This document shows positions 33,201 through 64,000 of a stretch of DNA of 64,000 nucleotides, piece after piece (the first letter of the stretch is position 1; the number at the start of each line of letters is the position of its first letter). The stretch comes from Erpetoichthys calabaricus (lineage: Eukaryota; Chordata; Cladistia; Polypteriformes; Polypteridae). Where the stretch lies: the NCBI RefSeq assembly GCF_900747795.2, contig NC_041402.2:195277489-195341488 (forward strand), read 5' to 3'. The notes below the pieces were generated by a model that had not been told where the DNA came from, did no database searches, and saw only the letters and a program-made list of their open reading frames with translations. The position numbers and the translations under genes are program-made.

Positions 33201-35590
33201 GCGGGGTCTTTCCCTATAATCCTCCCTCCCTTGACCGCGCCGGTCGAGGCTAACGAAGCCCCCAAACACGGAGGTGACCTGCACACGACGCGGTCAGCTG
33301 CTCCCTCCATCCTCCTGCCCACCCGGCTGCTGTTGGATCCTGACGCAGGTCGCCCCCTACTGTGGGACAGCAGATGCGGTTGCTAAGCAGCCCCCACGTC
33401 GCTTGCCAGGCTCACGAGTGACGTGGCGCTGACTCGATGGGCGGCCTCAGCCGTGTCTTCCCACCTCGCTCTGCTAATTTATCCTCGGGAGGCCTCGCAT
33501 CGCGGCTCCAATCTGCTGCTGCACTTCCATGGAAACACAAACAAGGATCTGACGGTGAGCTCAGAGGCCGAGGCCAATCGGTGCCAGGCGTACAGTTCAT
33601 CATGGCATGGACAGCAGCGCTCAAGAAGAAGGCCAGAGTGCCTGGCAGGTCAAAAAAAAAAAAAAAGAGGCCAATGGGCATGGGGGTGGCCAAACATACC
33701 CTGCTCCAGGGCACGCATGGCACAATGGCTACTCAAGCCCAGCATGTGATCAGACCATTCGGCCAGCTATTTCAGGAGATGTAAGCACAGGAATAGGCCT
33801 GGCTACATGCCCACCTTGGTGCCCACTCTGAACACATGTGACTGCCAGGTAGCACTGTGCATATTCCAGAGATGCAAGGATGCCACACAAAACTGGTTAA
33901 AGTGCCACTTTGGGTGAGTGGCGCCCCATATGCTCACAATATCACAGAGGGTTTGTTATCTCATAGATGCCAACACTTGTGCCACATGTGATGCAGATTG
34001 TAAAAAGCTAAAAGCCATGCCAAGGTGCAGCTCTACCAGTCTCTATTCAAATGGGCACCTCCACCACCTCTTTCACTATTGCTGTGGTTTACTGCCCCTC
34101 AACTGCCCAAGTCTAATGGTGATTCCTTCTCACTGGCATTTATGGTCTTATTGGCACAAATATACTTGTGGATCACACCCACTCACCCCATATTTCAACC
34201 TGGCACAAGCAAGAGAATCAGTGCAAAGCAAAGGCTTTTTTACTCAATCATGGGATGGCAGTGCCCGAACACAAGCGGTCACACATCTCATGCAGTCGTC
34301 CCCTGCAGCCTCGGCTAACCTTCCTTCCTTCCTTTACGTTCCTTCTTTAACTTCATGCCCTTGGTTGAGGATGCCCAGATCCACAATCTCACAGTGCCCC
34401 GTGGTGGCTCCTTGTCCTTCTGGCATTCTCTTCAATGACCAGCTGTCCTGCCCGGTGCCACCCTGTGGCCATTTTAAAGACAAAGCCACCAAGGACAGGA
34501 GTATCGTGACCTGCCTGGAGGACCACCAGTGCTCAGCTTATCGGGGAGCCAGAGAGGATCTTCTCTGTGGCAGACGTTATGATGCACACTGATTAGGTGG
34601 GCACTTACTGGTCACCGTGAGTCAGGGTGCCCTGCAATGCATTGGCATGCCATCCAGGGTTACCCCCAGTGCTGCTCCAGGACCCTGCGAGCCCAAGTTT
34701 AACACTGTGGTTCAAACGTGGGTAGACGGCTGGATGAACTGATGAAGGCACATATGGGTCAACACCTCCAGGCACTGGCACTATGGGGGCACAGCCGTTA
34801 GTGTTACAGCTTCACAACTTCAGAGTCCTGGGTTCAAATAACAAGGTGCCCATTGGGATAACTGGGCCATCTAAACTGGTGTAGTGTGCCCTGCAGTAGA
34901 CTGGCAGTCGAGACCCTCAGTTTGGGTATAACATGAATGGCTGGGTCTCATCGGTCAGCCTGCAGTCCTCACTTGAGCTCAAAGGCGCTATATTGACTTC
35001 TTCACTTTGTTCTCTGCAGGGGACGCCGCTGGCACAGACATGTAGGCGCCGCTCAGTGAAAATCGAATAAAGCGGCTAGGGGGCACAAAAGACCATGTTT
35101 GGGCCTCTGGCATGGCATCTGCAAGCCAGTAGGCCACAGCCCATCCCCCTTTCAAGATGGCAGACAACGCCATGACTCAACCTCCAATGCCAGACCCCCC
35201 TGCGATTCGATGACACCTCTGAGAGGGTGCAGTGCCAGAGGAGCCTCCACTCTGCTGCCGTCGTCATCCCCTTGTGGTACCCATTAGACTCCTGAGCTTC
35301 CTCCGGACCCCCAGCCTTTGTTTTCACCCCAGTAGGATGACGTTGTGCCCTCCTGACAGATGGATGCGCTCACCTGCTGCCCTTTTGCTGAGATCCACAG
35401 AGGACTCCCCCCCCCATTGATGTCATAGTGGGTCCTGCCGACTACGCCAATCTGAAGCAGTAAACGAGGCCCACTGTCACCGCGTTTTGGGAATTCTTTT
35501 GTGTTTTGCTTTTCTTTCCGTTTGTATTTTCTTATTCTTTAAGTGTCAGGTGTCATCGTGTTTGTCACTGATGCATTGTCATCGGATGGT
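33201..35590. other. gene-free stretch between repeat field and unassigned ORF
   Basis: The segment 33235-33560 is CpG-rich. A degenerate SINE tail lies near 34625-34745 and a degenerate tRNA-type SINE near 34793-35000. A 224-codon plus-strand frame at 33918-34592 shows no family resemblance. Confidence 0.45.
34793..35000 (+). repeat. degenerate tRNA-derived SINE
   Basis: A gcacagccgttagtgttaca A-box-like head and cctgggttcaaat B-box-like text are followed by a body and a caaaggcgctatattgac tail. It is well decayed relative to 25833-26455. Confidence 0.6.
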
Positions 35591-35998
35591 TCATGTCTCT
35601 CTGTCACTTGAATTCAAGATGTCGCTGGTGGGCCTGCGCTTGGTCCGTGGCAGGTCGAAGGTGTTGTGCGGCTCTCGCGTTTCATTTTGAGGCTTCGGGT
35701 GGGGGGTCTCGGCTTCTTTTAAGGCATTTGCTCTGTGGATGCTGGCCCGAAATCCAATGAAGGCCAACACGCCCTCTGGGCAGTCCTGGCAGGCCATGTT
35801 GATGGTCACAAAAATGGACGGAATGAACAAAAGGAAAAGGAGGAGGAAAAAAACCAAAGTCGGTGACATTGTCACACAACAGGACAAGCCAGCCTGGGAG
35901 GTGGCAGTCAGGGCCACCAATGTCACAAACAGCAGCCACAAAGTGAGAGAGACTGACACACTGCTCAGGATGGTGCCCGGGGAATGCCACCTTAGCAT
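35591..35998 (-). CDS. unrecognised ORF or terminal exon, coding-like
   Basis: A 135-codon frame with two hydrophobic stretches (about residues 10-32 and 46-67) and a hydrophilic C-terminal half ending RPTSDILNSSDRET. From the DCPEGVL segment on, codon use is GC-rich at third positions and looks like real coding sequence. The hydrophobic second stretch may instead be an intronic pyrimidine tract: it ends gcctgccag before GAC, a plausible acceptor at about 35793. That would make the true feature a terminal exon of about 65 codons. I do not recognise the family. It lies between PNPLA7 and NSMF on the same strand. Confidence 0.35.
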   Translation of the reverse strand: MLRWHSPGTILSSVSVSLTLWLLFVTLVALTATSQAGLSCCVTMSPTLVFFLLLFLLFIPSIFVTINMACQDCPEGVLAFIGFRASIHRANALKEAETPHPKPQNETREPHNTFDLPRTKRRPTSDILNSSDRET

Positions 35999-35999
35999 G

Positions 36000-36850
36000 A
36001 GGAAACAAAAAAAAAAAGAAATAATACATAAAATAAAGAAATGAAACCAAGAAAATGGCGGCCCAATAGAGAAAAGACAAAAAAATAAAAATGAAACAAA
36101 ATGGCAGAGTCACAGAAAAAAAGGTAAAATAGGAAAAAAAATTAAAACAAAGAAATTAAATAAATAGAAATAAAAAAACCAAAAGAATTGGCGACACCAA
36201 CAGAAAATGAAAAATGGTGGCCTGATGGCACCAAAAAAAAAAAAAAGATAAAAAAATAAAAAGGCAGCGTCCAAAAAAATGTAAAAGGAGACAAGAGAGG
36301 GCAGAAAAATAAAAAGAAAATAAATGAGAAAAATATAAAAAAATAAGAGTTTCAATGAAATAAAACTTAAAAAATAAAATAAATAAAACAAAATGTTCAG
36401 AGAAAACCTAAAGACTGAATAGGAAATAACAAAATAATTCAAATTCCAATAAATAAATACAAATCAAAATGTCAGACTCCTGCGGTGGGTTGGCACCCTG
36501 CCCAGGATTGGTTCCTGCCTTGTGCCCTGTGTTGGCTGGGATTGGCTCCAGCAGACCCCGTGACCCTGTAGTTAGGATTCAGCGGGTTGGAAAATGGATG
36601 GATGGATGTCAGACTCGTATAAAAATAAAGAACTAAAAATGAAATAGAAAAAATGGTGGCACTCTTGGAAAATTAAAATTTGGAGGCCCAAATGAACAAA
36701 AAAGTAAAAAACAAAAAGAAACAAATACATAAATAAAGATAAAAGAAAATGGCACAACCCACGGGCCAAAAAAATCAAAACAAAATAAAATAAAATGCAG
36801 AAAATGGCAGCAGTCTAAACGGGAAAAAATAAAAAGCTTCAACAAAAGCA
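36000..36850 (-). repeat. A-rich simple/diverged repeat
   Basis: The plus strand is mostly aaaataaa text with recurring aaaatgg(c/t)gg. A SINE tail is inserted at 36478-36608. No gene is seen. Long minus-strand Phe/Leu frames are artefacts. Confidence 0.7.
36478..36608 (+). repeat. SINE 3' portion with GGAT tail
   Basis: The text cctgcggtgggttggcaccc to ggaaaatggatggatgg is nearly the same as at 1428-1546. The word gtcagactc occurs on both sides (about 36470 and 36608), suggesting a short target duplication. Confidence 0.85.
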
Positions 36851-37511
36851 AAGCCGCGGTGTCGACCGCAAACCAAAATGGTGGTCCAGTAACACAGCGA
36901 CAAAGGCAGGCCGGTGGTCTCAAAGCAGCAGTCGCCCACAAAGCGAACGTCAAATCAGAAAGTTTCTCAACGGCTCCACGCGTCCCGAGAGCGGCGCCCA
37001 TTCGTCGGGTTCTACTCGCCGTTTCCAGTCATGTGACCTGCGCGGGTGACAGTATCACACGTGGCGGTGCCTCACAGGCCACACAAACACGTGGGTTTCC
37101 CTCCCCCTCGCCATCCCAACGTGTTTCGTTTTGCTTTGATGCCCGCCTGGTGGTTTTTATTTTGCTCGACGATCGCCGGACATTCACTTTTGACCTCCTC
37201 GAGCCGCCGTCTGTGTCCTTTTGACCTGCTCCTGTCTCAGCTATCACCTGGGCACATCTGTGACGTCCCCACAGCGCGCTGCACCATCGGTGCTTCACCT
37301 TCTAATTCTGTTTGCAGCTTTGCAAAACACTCCATGATGGGCTTCATTGTGAAAGGCGCTATATAAGGCCTGAGAGGCAACCAAGACCTCCTGCCACTTT
37401 GGAAGGTTAAGCTGGCATCAACAAACAGGTGGCATCTCTGGGAGTGACCCCCGCACCCCCACCCACCGACAAGCACAGCCGGGAAAACCAAAAAGTGAAA
37501 AAGCCCCCCAA

Positions 37512-37517
37512 TTTATT
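37512..37517 (-). promoter_or_regulatory. pnpla7: candidate PNPLA7 polyadenylation signal
   Basis: AATAAA on the minus strand lies about 770 bases after the PNPLA7 stop codon at 38287. It is the nearest clear hexamer I noticed. Confidence 0.5.
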
Positions 37518-38286
37518 AAGCACAGCAGCCAAGTGGCCAGAGTCACCAGGAGTGACCAGTAAGGCTACTGGCGGGCCGACTTGTGCAGAAGTCTTCACCA
37601 CTTTTGGCCAAGGTGGCAGTTTAGAGTGGGCCGGCGTAATTAGAGTGGGAATGACCAGCCAGTATGAGGGTCCACAGTCAGCGTGAAGAGGACCAGTCCA
37701 TATTTAAGAGAACGGTCAGTGGGCAGCCTGTGACTGGCCAGACGGTGACACAAATGACATTTTAATAACAGAACCAGTAAAGAACAGTGAAGGCGCTATA
37801 AAGGAACACTTTGCATTGATAAGTTGATCAGCCAACTGGGAAGGACCCAGCAGGACAGGCTCAGGTTTGCACCTGTGTCCAGGTCACCAATGTAACCAAA
37901 TCTACACCACAGACTTCTATCTGCGTTGGCTATGATGCCAACCTGGCATACTCAGACACAAGGACATCACAGAGGCACTAAATGGGTGGTGCAACACACC
38001 AGAAAAGGCACCACTGGCTGCTGGTGAATGGCACTGCCACTGACCACTGGCACCCAAGATGACCTGCCCAGCTCATGCCAAAGTGCAAGGTGGCAGGCCC
38101 CCTAGGAAGCCTGGAGTGAGTGGTTAGGCACAGAGTGGGTGTCCAAGGCACGGAGGTCAGAAGGCACCACAGTCACTTGTGAGAGAACGTCAATCCTGTT
38201 TACCAGAGATGAGAGGCAGTCACTGCCATGGATGGGCAAAGGGCTCCAAAGCGAGACCCAGTGGGCAGAGGGGTGGCTCTGGCTGC

Positions 38287-63926
<25,640 letters not shown>

Positions 63927-64000
63927 CTGTGGACGGCAGCCAAAAACAAACGGAGAACAAATGAAAAGCCATGCCAACCCCCAAAGAAAGAGCAGCGTCA

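Noticed and set aside
33918-34592. 224-codon plus-strand frame
   Set aside because: Composition looks random, no known motif, no splice context.
36110-36778. Phe/Leu-rich minus-strand frames
   Set aside because: Produced by A-rich repeat DNA.

Overview
The window looks like nuclear DNA of a vertebrate, most likely a ray-finned fish. It holds three multi-exon, vertebrate-type genes with GT-AG introns, tRNA-derived SINEs ending in a ggcgctatata tail, fish-type L1 and L2/Rex1-like LINEs, and many Tc1-like transposons. The SINE types and large decayed introns would suit a polypterid (bichir or reedfish), but that is an inference. There is no prokaryotic or organellar sequence.

Layout. (1) 2648-11418, plus strand: a complete 28-exon MAMDC4 gene (apical endosomal glycoprotein, endotubin), 1203 residues, with signal peptide, LDLa-like modules, six MAM domains, one membrane segment and a short tail. 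(2) 16311-25076, minus strand: a complete NSMF (Jacob/NELF) gene in 14 confident exons plus a candidate 6-nt microexon; its 3' end faces that of MAMDC4. (3) 25.1-38.2 kb: a gene-poor stretch with SINEs, a 4.4-kb pyrimidine-rich repeat field and one unrecognised coding-like ORF. (4) 38287-63926, minus strand: the 3' half (18 exons, 709 residues) of PNPLA7, the NTE-related lysophospholipase; it runs off the right edge. Its introns carry several Tc1-like elements, an L2-like LINE nested in an L1-like LINE, and several minisatellites.

Exon joins were checked by reading frame: MAMDC4 sums to 3612 nt, NSMF to 1587 nt (1593 with the microexon) and the PNPLA7 part to 2131 nt, and every junction is in phase. 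NSMF and PNPLA7 lie side by side on one strand as in human 9q34.3, where MAMDC4 is also found, so the block looks like old vertebrate synteny. The three genes share no obvious pathway: MAMDC4 acts in apical endosomes of absorptive epithelium, NSMF in synapse-to-nucleus signalling, and PNPLA7 in lysophospholipid breakdown at the ER.

Most notable observations: a probable 6-nt NSMF microexon, the apparent absence of the basic NLS exon of NSMF, two strong foldback hairpins in introns, a nested SINE with a clear 12-bp target duplication, a 13-copy array built from a SINE tail, and an unassigned ORF at 35.6-36.0 kb.
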